The position numbers and the translations under genes were made by a program. From NCBI GenBank assembly GCA_012841065.1, contig DUVI01000032.1, positions 1-64,000 on the forward strand: a DNA stretch of 64,000 nucleotides, given 5' to 3'. Below are positions 45,721 through 55,669 of the stretch, in pieces. The stretch's first letter is position 1; each line of letters opens with the position of its first letter. Source of the stretch: Bacillota bacterium (GTDB lineage Bacteria; Bacillota; Sulfobacillia; Fermentithermobacillales; Fermentithermobacillaceae). The notes below the pieces were generated by a model that searched no databases, was not told the DNA's origin, and worked only from the letters and a program-made list of their open reading frames with translations.

Positions 45721-46759
45721 GTTCTTCCCCTCCTCCGCCTGCCACACCAGTACCGCTTGAACCGGCACCGGACCTTACAGCCAAATCGGCCAACTGCTCA
45801 TTCACGACACATGGACTTGGTGAACCTTTCCGCTGCGCTCTTTTCATTGCTGAAGCAAACCGGCGGCGTACCATGTCAATCCCGGACTGCTCAAGCCCAC
45901 GAGATCTGCGGAACTTGGAGACACGAAGGCCATTTAGCCCCGTCCCCACCAGCCCCTGGGGACGCACCAGCATCATGACTACCAGCAACGCCCCGTAGAA
46001 CATCATGCGGTGCTGGGATACGAAATCGGAAACCCCACGGAGAAGCTCAGGCGCATAGGTCAGTACTGCCGCGCCGATAACCGGGCCCTCCAGGCTTCCC
46101 ATGCCCCCCAAAACCACCATGCTGAGGATTTCCACTGAGGCGCTGAAAGCAAAAGAAGACGGGTGCAAGTACCTGAACCAGTGGGCGAAAAGCCCTCCTG
46201 CAATCCCGGCCCATGCCGCGCTTATCACAAAGGCAAGCACCTTGTGGCGGGTAACGTCGATGCCCATTGCGACGGCGGCAACTTCGTCCTCGCGGATGGC
46301 AGTAAGTGCCCGCCCGAAGCGTGAGTTCATCAGACGCGTCATTGTCCAGTACACCAAGACAGCAGCAATTGCCGCAATGGTAAGGTTAGTCTGCTTGGAT
46401 ATCCCCCTGAGGCCGAACGGCCCGCCTGTTACTTTCATATTGAGGATGGACACACGGATAATCTCTCCAAAACCCAGGGTAGCAATGGCAAGATAATCTC
46501 CTTTGAGCCTCAACGTGGGAAGCCCCACCAGCAGCCCGAAGAGCGCAGCCATTGCTCCGCCTGCGATGAGCGCCACGGCAAAGGACAGACCATAAACCGA
46601 CGTGAGGATCCCTGCAGTATATGCCCCAATTCCCATAAACGCCGCGTGTCCCAGGGACAGCTGCCCAGCACACCCTGTAACCAAATTGAGGCTCAGCGCC
46701 ATTATCACGTTTATGCTGGCGATCACCAGTAGCTGGTAATAATACGGACTGATCATCAT
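45707..46759 (-). CDS. livM: Branched-chain amino-acid ABC transporter permease LivM
   Basis: 350 residues with about eight to ten transmembrane helices, and the LivM motifs LNLVTGCAGQLSLGHAAFMG and GGMGSLEGPVIGAA. The C-terminal ~75 residues form an unusual basic then Gly/Ser-rich cytosolic tail after the final PQGLVGTGLNG segment. This tail overlaps the livG start region by 14 bp. The stop of livH is one base from the start, so the pair is tightly coupled. Confidence 0.93.
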   Translation of the reverse strand: MMISPYYYQLLVIASINVIMALSLNLVTGCAGQLSLGHAAFMGIGAYTAGILTSVYGLSFAVALIAGGAMAALFGLLVGLPTLRLKGDYLAIATLGFGEIIRVSILNMKVTGGPFGLRGISKQTNLTIAAIAAVLVYWTMTRLMNSRFGRALTAIREDEVAAVAMGIDVTRHKVLAFVISAAWAGIAGGLFAHWFRYLHPSSFAFSASVEILSMVVLGGMGSLEGPVIGAAVLTYAPELLRGVSDFVSQHRMMFYGALLVVMMLVRPQGLVGTGLNGLRVSKFRRSRGLEQSGIDMVRRRFASAMKRAQRKGSPSPCVVNEQLADLAVRSGAGSSGTGVAGGGGEEHAGS

Positions 46760-47629
46760 TTACACCTTCTCCTGCAAATTTCGCCCAAGTATCCCCGACG
46801 GCTTCACAAGCAGCACCAAGGCCAGTATCCCGAAAGCAATGGCGTCTCTCCACTCTGACTTGAGGAGAGCAATCCCCATAACCTCGGCCATGCCCAAGAG
46901 AATGCCGCCCAACATGGCTCCGGGGATACTCCCGACGCCTCCCAACACAGCAGCTGTAAACCCTTTGAGCCCCGGCATCATGCCCATAGACGGATCCACT
47001 GCGTTGAAGTTCATTCCTATTAAGACTCCCGCTGCTGCGGCCAAGGCGGAGCCAATTGCAAAGGTAAAAGCAATTACACGGTTAACACTTATCCCCATTA
47101 AGCTTGCAGTTTCTTTATCTTCCGCCGCCGCCCTCATGGCTTTGCCTATCTTGGTCTTCTGGACCAAAAAATGAAGCGCGATCATCAAGCCCACACTTGT
47201 GAGCAGAATCAGCACATCGAACGAGTTTATACGCAATCTGCCGAGGTTAAGCCGTTTCACTTCAAAGGGAATCGGAAAAGCCCTTGTCTGGGGCCCCATC
47301 AAGGCAAGGGCAAGGTTGCGCAGGAATATTGACATACCTATTGCGCTGATAAGCACTGCGAGGCGGGGAGCTTTTCTCAGCGGCCTGTATGCGATCTTCT
47401 CAACGACAACACCGACAAGTGCCGCCCCTGCCATTGCCACGACCATGGCGGCAGCAAAGGGAAGCCCCGCTGTTTGAGACGTCATAAGCCCTATGAAGGC
47501 GCCTACCATGTATATTTCGCCGTGGGCAAAATTGATGAGGCGTAATACGCCGTATACCATGGTGTATCCCAGGGCAATCAGTGCATAAGAACTGCCCAGG
47601 GTGAGTCCGTTTACAACTTGCTGTAGCAA
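46760..47629 (-). CDS. livH: Branched-chain amino-acid ABC transporter permease LivH
   Basis: 289 residues with eight hydrophobic segments. LivH hallmarks are visible: LTLGSSYALIALGYTMVYGV with RLINFAHGEIYMVGAF at the N terminus, MRAAAEDKETASLMGI in the cytosolic coupling loop, and GGVGSIPGAMLGG near residue 230. AGGTGTGAG precedes the ATG. Second gene of the livKHMGF operon. Confidence 0.95.
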   Translation of the reverse strand: MLQQVVNGLTLGSSYALIALGYTMVYGVLRLINFAHGEIYMVGAFIGLMTSQTAGLPFAAAMVVAMAGAALVGVVVEKIAYRPLRKAPRLAVLISAIGMSIFLRNLALALMGPQTRAFPIPFEVKRLNLGRLRINSFDVLILLTSVGLMIALHFLVQKTKIGKAMRAAAEDKETASLMGISVNRVIAFTFAIGSALAAAAGVLIGMNFNAVDPSMGMMPGLKGFTAAVLGGVGSIPGAMLGGILLGMAEVMGIALLKSEWRDAIAFGILALVLLVKPSGILGRNLQEKV

Positions 47630-47661
47630 ATCTCACACCTCCGCCTAAGTCCAAGCAGGCA

Positions 47662-47772
47662 GGGTGGGGAGCAGACACGGCTCAGTTAGGTGAAGTCCCA
47701 CCCGGAGTTCAGCCGAAGTCCAACCAAGGTCCGGCCGGAGTTCAGCCAAAAGAGACCATCTGCTCCCACCCC
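47662..47772. repeat. Inverted and direct repeats between livK and livH
   Basis: GGGTGGGGAGCAGA (47662-47675) is complementary, with one offset, to TCTGCTCCCACCCC (47759-47772). Between them CCGGAGTTCAGCC occurs twice, 32-33 bp apart. A long hairpin in this intercistronic gap could stabilise the livK mRNA so that binding protein exceeds permease. This use is inferred from similar operons. Confidence 0.5.
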
Positions 47773-47831
47773 GTTGTTTGCCTGGTACGCTGCACTAAGT
47801 CAATCCTTAGCCCGTCGCTGCTTTGGCGCTG

Positions 47832-49049
47832 CTAGCTAGCCCTGACGAACGTCCCGTTCTCAATCTTGAGAATAAGGACGTCTTTCACCGCTTCGCCCTT
47901 GGCATCAAAGGACGTCGTGCCGGTAACTCCCGGAAAATCTTTGATAGCAGCCATTTCATCCTTGAGGGCTGCTCTGTCGTTGCCTGCCTTAGCCAGAGCT
48001 TGCGCCACTATCTTCATAGTGTCGTAGGCGTTTGCAGCGAACATGTCAGGCTCTTGTGAATACTTCTGCTTGTAACTTGACACGAAGGCTTGAACGGCTT
48101 CTACCTCATCGCCTGAGTAAAACCCGGCAGTGAATGCCGCACCCTCAACTGCATCGCCACCAAGTTCAACAAGTTTTTCTGAATAGAAGCCATCAGCGCC
48201 GAGGAATATTGCCTCTATACCTTGCCTTCTGGCCTGCTGGGCTATCTTGGCGGCTTCAGTGTAATAGCCTGCAATATACAGTGCCTCAATTTCATCGCCG
48301 ATCTTGGTAAGCTGGGCCCTGAAGTCCTCGTCTCCGTCGAGGTACGACTCGGTTCCCACAATTGAGGCGCCCAGTTCTTGAGCTTTGGCAGTGAAATTGT
48401 CTTTCAGGGCAACACCGTAGTCATTGTTGGCGTAAATCACTGCGAGCTTGTTGAAGCCTAGCTCGGAAACAGCATACTCGGCCATCTGCTGGGCCTGCAC
48501 ATCGTCGGTGATAACGTTGCGGAAGATGTAATCACCTATATCTGTCAACCCAGGAGCAGTGGATGACGGGGTAACCATTAGGACTCCTGAATCCTGAGCG
48601 ATGGGAGCGACTGTGGCAGTCTCGCCGCTCAGCACTGCTCCTACAATTGCGGTTACTCTGTCCTGGTCAATGAGTTTTTGAATTGCGTTGGCAGCTTCGG
48701 TCGATTCACCTCTGCTGTCCTCGGCAATCAGCTGGAGAGTATATCCGTTAACGCCGCCGTCTGCGTTAATCTCGTCGATAGCTGTCTGGACACCGTTTCT
48801 CACACTTTGTCCGTATGTGGCGTAGTCGCCTGTAAGCGGCCCGACCATGCCTATCTTGATTACCTTATCGACGCCGTCAGCCTCACCTGAGGGCCCCTCA
48901 GACCTTGAGCCCGAGCAACCAACCAAGAACATGGCAGCGGCCAATAGCACTGCAATGCTGACGGTACGCATACTCCGAATCCGAAACCTCTTGCCCTTGC
49001 TGTCGCTGTGGTTCTTGTTTGAGTCAAACAGATAGTTCATGAACTTCAT
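47832..49049 (-). CDS. livK: Branched-chain amino-acid ABC transporter substrate-binding lipoprotein
   Basis: 405 residues. A long basic N-terminal segment leads into a hydrophobic stretch and lipobox FLVGC with Cys45, then an acidic Ser/Gly linker. The mature part has the LivJ/LivK periplasmic-binding fold: IKIGMVGPLTGDYATYGQS, then IVGAVLSGET and LAVIYANNDYGVALKD. The start at 49049 is chosen for GGGAGGG upstream; an inner ATG nearer the signal peptide (residue 27) has poorer spacing. First gene of the liv operon. Confidence 0.95.
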   Translation of the reverse strand: MKFMNYLFDSNKNHSDSKGKRFRIRSMRTVSIAVLLAAAMFLVGCSGSRSEGPSGEADGVDKVIKIGMVGPLTGDYATYGQSVRNGVQTAIDEINADGGVNGYTLQLIAEDSRGESTEAANAIQKLIDQDRVTAIVGAVLSGETATVAPIAQDSGVLMVTPSSTAPGLTDIGDYIFRNVITDDVQAQQMAEYAVSELGFNKLAVIYANNDYGVALKDNFTAKAQELGASIVGTESYLDGDEDFRAQLTKIGDEIEALYIAGYYTEAAKIAQQARRQGIEAIFLGADGFYSEKLVELGGDAVEGAAFTAGFYSGDEVEAVQAFVSSYKQKYSQEPDMFAANAYDTMKIVAQALAKAGNDRAALKDEMAAIKDFPGVTGTTSFDAKGEAVKDVLILKIENGTFVRAS

Positions 49050-49841
49050 TTATGACGTTCCCTCCCTGTTGGTCTTGAACATATATAAGGCATCTCGTAT
49101 GAAAGCGGCTAACCCTCACACATGTGATCCCACGTCCCTGCACGGGATACCGCCGCTATGAGCTGAAACCCATACGGGTATCCAGCGATCACTGCCAATT
49201 GACATGCGAACACAGTGCGTCTGGAATCTGGTGATAAGCAGAATCTGAATCCGCTCGATTTGAGCATCTGCCGCTCTCAGTCGGACCGAGTCACACTCAC
49301 ACAGGCGTCATTCAAACAGCCTGAACAAGTGAGTTACAAGACAAAGATGGAAGAAGGAACCCTGGACGCAAATTGCCAAGGCTTTAGCAGGGAGGTATCA
49401 GACGATGAACCTAGCTCCTGGAATACACGGAGTACCCGAAACCAGTAGACCAGGTTTCCCTGCCTCTTCCCTCTTTCGCCATTATTCGGACGCCCGCAAG
49501 AACCACAGGGCGTACTGGCGTCCTGGTAATCCCCACTGTTATCACCCCCGTTTCACGCGTCCGGACAAAACAAAAACCCGGACGACAAGCGAACAATCTT
49601 AAGCAAAAATTTGCTGTAAGGAACTTGCCGCTCGGGTATTTTCCACCCACGGTGTGCTTTGCGCCTTCAAAGCTAGTACCGCTCGGTCCAGGCTTTCAGA
49701 ACTGCGTTCTGAAACGGAACCCTAAGGTACCCTTCCTTATACAAAATATCCTTCGTTGGATATTGAAAGGAATTTTATCAAATGAATCTGAGATATGCAA
49801 CGGGTGTGTTAATTTTCAGTGGCAACGAATAAATCTCAAAT
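49050..49841. other. Intergenic region upstream of livK
   Basis: About 790 bp without a convincing gene. It should hold the liv promoter. Apart from a perfect TTTCAGAAC-TGC-GTTCTGAAA hairpin at 49694-49714 and the weak terminator at 49745-49764, nothing is identified. A GCGCAAAGC word near 49660 on the minus strand recalls c-di-GMP-I riboswitches, but the rest of that fold is missing. Confidence 0.4.
49745..49764 (-). terminator. Weak terminator after the sortase gene
   Basis: On the minus strand AATATCC-AACGAA-GGATATT is followed by TTTTGT. The stem is AT-rich but the T-run is present. It lies ~80 bp beyond the sortase stop and could end the surface-protein operon. Confidence 0.45.
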
Positions 49842-50543
49842 TCACCGGGGACCGTCGTGTGCGGCGCCTTCCTCCACCAGCTTGCCTCTTACTATAAGCC
49901 GCACTGACGGCTTTTGACTGTAGTCGCACGTAACCAGGGTAATCAGCTTATCTTCCCCTGAGGGTTGCAATACCCACGTGTCTTCGGGGTTGACTACCAA
50001 AACCTCAAATACTCGGTACACATAAGTCTCGCCTTCCAGGCCCGTGAATTGGATTTCATCATCTACGGCTACCTCATGCAGGCGGTTGAAGTGCCTACCG
50101 TAGGCACGCATACGGTGGCCGGCAATCACGTAGTTCCCGGCTTCTCCCGGACCTGATGTGCCCGCCACATGAGCTACGGATATGTTCAGGTTCTCTTCAG
50201 TGTCTTCCTTTAGCACCGGTATTTTGAGATCGATCTTCTTGATGGTAAGCACGCCTTCCATGTTCTCAAGGATGAACTGCTCCAAGGCAGGGTCATGGTA
50301 GCTTGAAGAACCTGATTCCTCAGTTGAAGGGCCTCCGGAAGTGCCGATCTGCTCGTCTTGACCGGAAATACCCTCCTGGGAGGCCGAGGACGCCGGCTGT
50401 GATCTGGAAGAGTTGAACTCGTCCCACATCGCCAGAAGCTGCTGCTGGCGGTAGTCGAAATATCTGCTGCGCACCGTCGGATAAGCCAGCAGACAAAGGC
50501 CCAGGATTATAAAGAAGAATGCAATGCCCCGCCTCACAAGCAT
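49842..50543 (-). CDS. Class D-type sortase
   Basis: 233 residues. An N-terminal membrane helix (IAFFFIILGLCLLAYP) is followed by a Ser-rich linker, then the sortase β-barrel with catalytic His in NYVIAGHRMR, Cys in LITLVTCDYS and Arg in SVRLIVRGK. These three residues define a transpeptidase that cuts an LPxTG-like signal and joins the protein to the cell wall. The likely local substrate is the MPKTG-bearing protein encoded immediately upstream. Last gene of the surface operon. Confidence 0.92.
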   Translation of the reverse strand: MLVRRGIAFFFIILGLCLLAYPTVRSRYFDYRQQQLLAMWDEFNSSRSQPASSASQEGISGQDEQIGTSGGPSTEESGSSSYHDPALEQFILENMEGVLTIKKIDLKIPVLKEDTEENLNISVAHVAGTSGPGEAGNYVIAGHRMRAYGRHFNRLHEVAVDDEIQFTGLEGETYVYRVFEVLVVNPEDTWVLQPSGEDKLITLVTCDYSQKPSVRLIVRGKLVEEGAAHDGPR

Positions 50544-50625
50544 CCAGTCCTTTCTGTCCTTCCATGACTACAAGCTGCCCAGGATGGCCCGTGCAGCTTG
50601 TAGTCAAACACAGTTCACTTTGGAA

Positions 50626-51369
50626 TTACCGGCGTCTGCGCGAACCGGCCAAGCTTACGCCTGCCAGCAACGCCAATCCTCCTAACACGTAGTACGGATA
50701 AGGTGGTTCCTCACCTGTCTTAGGCATGACAGGCTCCTCGTCAGGAGGTGGTGTCAAAGGTACCTCTTCTTCAGGAGGCAATTCTACCTCCTCAGGAGGT
50801 TCTTCTTCCGGGGGTTCAACCGGAGGTTCCTCCTCAGGTGGTTCCTCGGGTGGTTCCTCTGGGGGATCCTCGTCAGGCGGCTTGGCGGCCTGGGCAGTGA
50901 AGACCCATTTCACGCTACCGGTTACATCCTGGAAGGCGTTGTCTGTCTCAGCGCCGGGAAGCTCTACGGTAGCTATGAGTTCGCCGCTTTCACCGGGATA
51001 AATCCGGCCTAGATATATACTGTTCTCGGCAAAGCCAGCCACAGGCCCGCTGTATAGCTCTTTGCCTTTGTAGGTGACTGTAAGGTTGAGTTTTTCCAGC
51101 AGGTTGGGCTCCCCGGCTGTGTAGTCCTCAGCCTTTAGCCAGAGATCGAACCGTCTTGAGTAGCTGTTGCGGACCGAAATGGTCGCATCCGACGGAACAC
51201 CCGGGTTCATATTATTCAGGTCAAACAACTTCTTACCCTCAGGTACAAGGAGCAAGCCGCGTGCATCCCCTACTAGCTCCAGATCTGACTGCTGCTGAGC
51301 GAAAGCCGGACCGGCTATCAACGCCAGGATAATGAATGCGCACGCCAGTACAGTGATTGCGTTTTTCAT
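50626..51369 (-). CDS. Secreted Pro/Glu-rich protein with LPxTG-like sorting signal
   Basis: 247 residues from ATG 51369 (AGGGAGGGTAG upstream). A signal peptide ends at AFAQQQ (~residue 25). About 125 residues of β-type domain follow, then a PPEEPPEE-rich spacer of ~60 residues. The C terminus has the full sorting layout: MPKTGEE, a hydrophobic helix and the tail GSRRRR. MPKTG departs from LPxTG in the first position. The Pro/Glu spacer would span the cell wall. The sortase 80 bp downstream is the probable anchoring enzyme. Confidence 0.82.
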   Translation of the reverse strand: MKNAITVLACAFIILALIAGPAFAQQQSDLELVGDARGLLLVPEGKKLFDLNNMNPGVPSDATISVRNSYSRRFDLWLKAEDYTAGEPNLLEKLNLTVTYKGKELYSGPVAGFAENSIYLGRIYPGESGELIATVELPGAETDNAFQDVTGSVKWVFTAQAAKPPDEDPPEEPPEEPPEEEPPVEPPEEEPPEEVELPPEEEVPLTPPPDEEPVMPKTGEEPPYPYYVLGGLALLAGVSLAGSRRRR

Positions 51370-51538
51370 TGCGGCTACCCTCCCTTCTTCTCGTGGAAGA
51401 CTCTTCTTCCGTAGGGCCGGGCCCGGGTAACCATTGAACCCGGCCCCCATTATTTTGCCTTTACTACCACCCGCAGGAACTACCGATATCCCTGCGCTTC
51501 ACACACTAATCGATGCCAAGCGATCACTGAAACGGTGA

Positions 51539-52108
51539 TTAATCCAACTCAAAGGGCAGTTGTTCATCCAAGCCCCACGCGTCCTTTGCAGCCTCGATAG
51601 GATCAGCCTGGATTGCTTCGGCATTGACGAATATTTTGAGGATCTTGTCTCGATAGTCGTTGCCGGTAAGCGAGCCATCCAAAGTCACGGAGGACAACAG
51701 AAGCGGTGTTTCACCTTCTGGTTCAAGCACACCCTTATAGTAGTACCAATCGCCGGACTTCACCCAATCCTCTGTATTTACGTTGAAGATAACGTTATCA
51801 ATGCCTAGTTCTTCGTCTTCGTAGAAGACTTCTCCGTCCATCGCGCCCCACACCGGTGTCAACTGCACGCGGACAAATACGGGCAAGCTGCCTGTGTTCT
51901 CTACACTAACCTGTTTCTTCTTCGTGATACCCGGAGCCCAGTTGTTCGGATCATCATCAAGATCTTCGTTGACCTCGATATCCACATTGCCGGTGGTAAA
52001 CTTATTGAGCGCTTCCGCATCGGCAGTGAACCACGCCAGGGTGCCACCGAGCACAAACAACGCCACCAGTGAAACTACTAACAGACCAATCGGGATGCTT
52101 CTCTTCAT
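51539..52108 (-). CDS. TasA/CalY-like protein with SipW-dependent signal peptide
   Basis: 189 residues. The N terminus fits the SipW-type signal: MKRSIPIGLLVVSLVALFVL, GGTLAWFTADAEA, then LNKFTTGNVDIEV, the start of the TasA/CalY β-sandwich. ENTGSLPVFVRVQLTPVW is also typical of this camelysin-like family. TasA proteins polymerise into extracellular fibres in Bacillus biofilms. A dedicated SipW-type peptidase lies directly upstream. Fibre formation here is inference from family and context. Confidence 0.85.
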   Translation of the reverse strand: MKRSIPIGLLVVSLVALFVLGGTLAWFTADAEALNKFTTGNVDIEVNEDLDDDPNNWAPGITKKKQVSVENTGSLPVFVRVQLTPVWGAMDGEVFYEDEELGIDNVIFNVNTEDWVKSGDWYYYKGVLEPEGETPLLLSSVTLDGSLTGNDYRDKILKIFVNAEAIQADPIEAAKDAWGLDEQLPFELD

Positions 52109-52200
52109 GTTTGCTTTTCCTCCTTACATGATCTGGAATTCAAATCTGTCATCAAAACGGTTGATGGAGTGAATCCGCTGCGCTGCCTCAATCCCCCCTT

Positions 52201-52794
52201 TTACAATCGGCTCTCCGGAGGCGACTCTGCGTTGGCCTCAGTGGCCGCCCGTCTGCTCTGCTTCTTGCCGGTCATGAAGTTATACACAAGTTCTCCCGCA
52301 ACCACTAACACCGCCAAACCAAACAAGGTTCTTGCACCTTGCGGCGTGCGGGCGTAGGCAAACAGATAGCCCACATAGGGCACTGTTAGAACCACGTTGC
52401 CGATCAAGTGGCGCGGTTCAACCGGACTTGGATCTTCAACCTCATTTGCATCGCCTATGGTGTAGAACAGAAGACCATTTTCATCAGCCCCGACGCGGTT
52501 TACGCGGTGGGTGGTTACGCTTGAATTGTGCTCACTGCGGAAAGTGATAATGTCTCCCGGCCGGATTTCCTCTGGATCAAGGGGCTTTACCACCACTATG
52601 CTGCCCACTTTCAGGGCAGGCTCCATACTGCCGCTCATGACTATGTAGATTTTATGGCCTGCTATAGCAGGTTCTGTACCAGCAACCTTGCTCTGCAGCA
52701 AGAAGAACACCAGGAGCAAGGCCACAGCGGTCAGCAATCCCGTAACGGACTTAGTAACGTATGCCCCTACTTCTTTCAGGCGGCCGGAATTCAC
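52201..52794 (-). CDS. sipW: SipW-type (S26B) signal peptidase I
   Basis: 197 residues with transmembrane helices near both ends. The catalytic serine lies in IVMSGSMEPAL and the base is a histidine in VTTHRVNRV, the Ser-His arrangement of ER-type S26B peptidases rather than Ser-Lys. IGDANEVEDPSPV is a further family motif. In Bacillus, SipW processes TasA; the TasA-like gene is 90 bp downstream. It likely also processes other operon products. Confidence 0.92.
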   Translation of the reverse strand: MNSGRLKEVGAYVTKSVTGLLTAVALLLVFFLLQSKVAGTEPAIAGHKIYIVMSGSMEPALKVGSIVVVKPLDPEEIRPGDIITFRSEHNSSVTTHRVNRVGADENGLLFYTIGDANEVEDPSPVEPRHLIGNVVLTVPYVGYLFAYARTPQGARTLFGLAVLVVAGELVYNFMTGKKQSRRAATEANAESPPESRL

Positions 52795-52881
52795 CTTAGT
52801 TTCACCTTCCTACAGTTCTGATCAGTTCTGGTGGCAACCACACATGTTGGAGAGAACCACAGTTGCAGTTGCCGTCATCCG

Positions 52882-55658
52882 TCACTCATCATCACGAGAC
52901 TCGCTCTCATCCCGGGACTCATCGCCAAGTCCGGGGTCAAGTACCACTTCAGGCGCCTTGGGCAATACAGCATCCTGGACGAAACCATCAACGCCTTGCT
53001 TGTCGTCGGGCCCTGGTGCTTCCCAGAAGTCCAAGTAGAAAGTGTTCTCTTCTTCGTCCCAATCCCGGAACCAAGAATCGTTGACTTTGCGGTTGGTAAC
53101 GGCAACCTCGTGTGCAAGGGTGTCAGCGGTGATGACTACTGAAGACGGCTCAATACCCTCCAGTCTGTAGTCCATGGGCACCACTTCCCTGATGGTACAG
53201 CGGTAGTCATTCGCCTTCAGGCCGCTAATAGTTGCAGACTCTCCATGAGCTAACCTCATGCTCCAGAGTTTGCCGTCTTCGCCTTCTACATAAATGGTGA
53301 ACTTCTTATATTTGTCCCCTGCTTCTACATGCTTGGTGACGGTAATTGAACCGGTGAGGACGGTCACCAAGACATCATCTGACTTGGAACAACCGTATTG
53401 GTCGGTAACCGTGACAGTGTATCTGGTAGTAGTGTCAGGATATACCGACGGGTTGGGTACGTCGGCTGACCATCCTGGATCGGTGTCGCATGTCCACAGG
53501 TAGGTGTAAGGCCCGGTGCCTCCGGTTGCGGTAGGATTACCGCCTAATGTAGTGCCGTCTCCGTATGGAATTGTCCTGTCTTCACCTGCATCTACCGTCA
53601 GCGGCGGCGGCACATCAACTGTTGGCACAGGGAAATGCTTGGTTTGAGGGTTTCCGTTGACATCGGTGTAGTCAAGTTTGGCCCAATCGTTGGTGGGAAC
53701 GTCCGTGCCCTCTCCAAAATCCGCCTTGGCGCGGATCACGTAGCTCAAGGTAGCCCCGGTTGTTACATCACCCACGTTCCAAGTGATGAGCCCGGTGGAT
53801 TCATCGTATTCCGCCTGCCCCTGCGAAGGGTCTCCTTCGAATCTCACAAATTCGAACTTATCCAATGGAATCTGATCAGTAATCACGGCTCCTTTGGCCG
53901 AGTACAGGAGTTCTTCTACGATTTCCTCATATATTCCAGTGAGATCAGGGGCATCAAAAGTCTCGTAGTACCCAGCATTCTGGGCCCGCCGCATGGTATC
54001 CTGGGCCACTGATAGGGATCTTTGAGGCACATCCTTCAAAAGGGCTACAGTATACACCTGGTAGCCAAGGTCGTGACAGCTTTGGCCGGCTTGATAAGCC
54101 GCGCGGGTGTGGTTGTTGTGCTGCCGGGGTTCGCTTGGGCCATATTCCCTGTCTATGCTGACTGTGGGGACACCATCGGTCAGGAAAACGATGACTTTGT
54201 TGGCCCCGCCCCGCCCGTCTGCTTGCATCAAGTTCCTTGCCCGGATGAACCCGGCTTGTGTGTTGGTACCTCCATCAGCTACAAGGTCGTCGATTGCGTC
54301 GTTTACTTGAGCCACATTGTTTGAAAAACCGATATCGATGGTTGTGTCAGTGTAAAGGTCGCCAATTAATCTCGGTATGATGAACCACCAGTCCAGCTTG
54401 CCCTCAAATTGGCCTCAAGCACTTGTTGGGCAAATTGTTTTGCTGCTCCTTTGGCGTAATGCATCGATGAATTAGTCCCAGATCCCATGCTGCCCGACCG
54501 GTCGATTACCAGGATCACATCCAGGGGCACTTCGGGAACGGAACCGGTTATCCCTAGGGTAACCTCATAAAGCCGGCATCCCTGGACCCGTTCGGCATCC
54601 TTTGAGACCTCGATAGTATCGGGATACTCAGACAGGCTGAACGGACCAGGCGACGCACCCTTCATGTGGTGCCCAGCCGCTTGACTCAATTGCTCCTCAC
54701 GCAGCTCAGCAACAGTGTCTTCATCGAGACTCGGGATTACATCCAGGGGAACAACTGACTGCCAATCTGCAGGTAAAGGCAGTAATCCGCACTCTTTGAA
54801 ATCCTGGTTGGTCACCTCTTCATCGACCACAACCAACGCCGCATCGCTGCTGCTCACGGAGATGTCCCCGTATTGGCATTCAGCATATGCCCCCACGCCG
54901 ATGTAACCCATATGGAAGTCAGAGGGGATTCTGAAGCTTGCCGGAATCACAGCTTCTTCACCGGGGGCAATGGACGGAACTGAAACATCCAAGCCTGCCA
55001 AGGGTACCCAGACCCTCACGTCCGACAAGTCGGCCGTGCCTGAGTTTGTCACGGTTACAGTCAGGCGGACTGTATCTCCTGCTTCATACCCTGATCTATG
55101 AGTGGTGATAGTTACATCCAAACCTGGCTCCGGCGCAACCTGGTCTGCCGGCGCTTCTGCCGGGGCTTCCCTGGCCGGATCGTCCGGTTCTCCAGGCGCT
55201 TGCGGATGTTCAGGTTCCTCCGGAGTACCTGGCGGTTCCGGCTCCTCAGGATCTACCGGCTCTTCAGGCTCTTGCGGTTCAGGCTCCTCGGGTTCTTCCG
55301 GTTCCACAGGCTCTTCCGGATCTCCAGGCTCTCCAGGAACGTCCGGGGCTCCGGGCTCGTTTGGTTCTCCGGGTTCCTGCGGGCCTTCAGGTTCATCCGG
55401 AGTTGCCGGTACTTCGGGTTCCGCATCTTCTCCCTTGTCTACCGGACCTTCAGGGTCTGTTGGAGTATCCGGACCGTCAGGATCCGGCGAGCTGATAGGT
55501 TGTGTATCATCACCAGCATCGCTCGTAGGCGCCAGTTCACCGGTTTGGCCGGAAGGTCCACTTGCTTGAGCCAAGACCACACCATGCATGCCAGCGCCAA
55601 TCAGCATCATCATTGCCAAGCCGGCCGCAATGGCGGGCTAGCAAATGTATCTTCTCAC
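52882..55658 (-). pseudogene. Large VWA-domain surface adhesin gene with a nonsense codon and a frameshift
   Basis: Read from GTG 55658 the gene gives MRRYIC, then an in-frame TAG (55640-55638), then the hydrophobic signal core PAIAAGLAMMMLIGAG. A ~110-residue Pro/Glu/Gly spacer, a CARDB-like β domain and the start of a VWA domain with MIDAS DRSGSMGS follow, up to a stop near 54366. The VWA domain resumes in the -1 frame (LIGDLYTDTTIDIGFSNN, then DGGTNTQAGF) and continues through a PKD-like domain and a SpaA/prealbumin-like domain to 52882. Two lesions make sequence error less likely than decay. A restart at TTG 55619 is possible. No sorting signal is visible at the C terminus. Confidence 0.75.
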
Positions 55659-55669
55659 CAAGTGGTAGC

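Noticed and set aside
49640-49700. c-di-GMP-I riboswitch near livK
   Set aside because: Only GCGCAAAGC matches; the conserved partner segments are absent.
55102-55569. Plus-strand Gly/Ser-rich frame opposite the adhesin spacer (also 50726-51001)
   Set aside because: Both are the antisense of Pro/Glu-rich coding repeats. They lack ribosome sites and the minus-strand product makes better sense.
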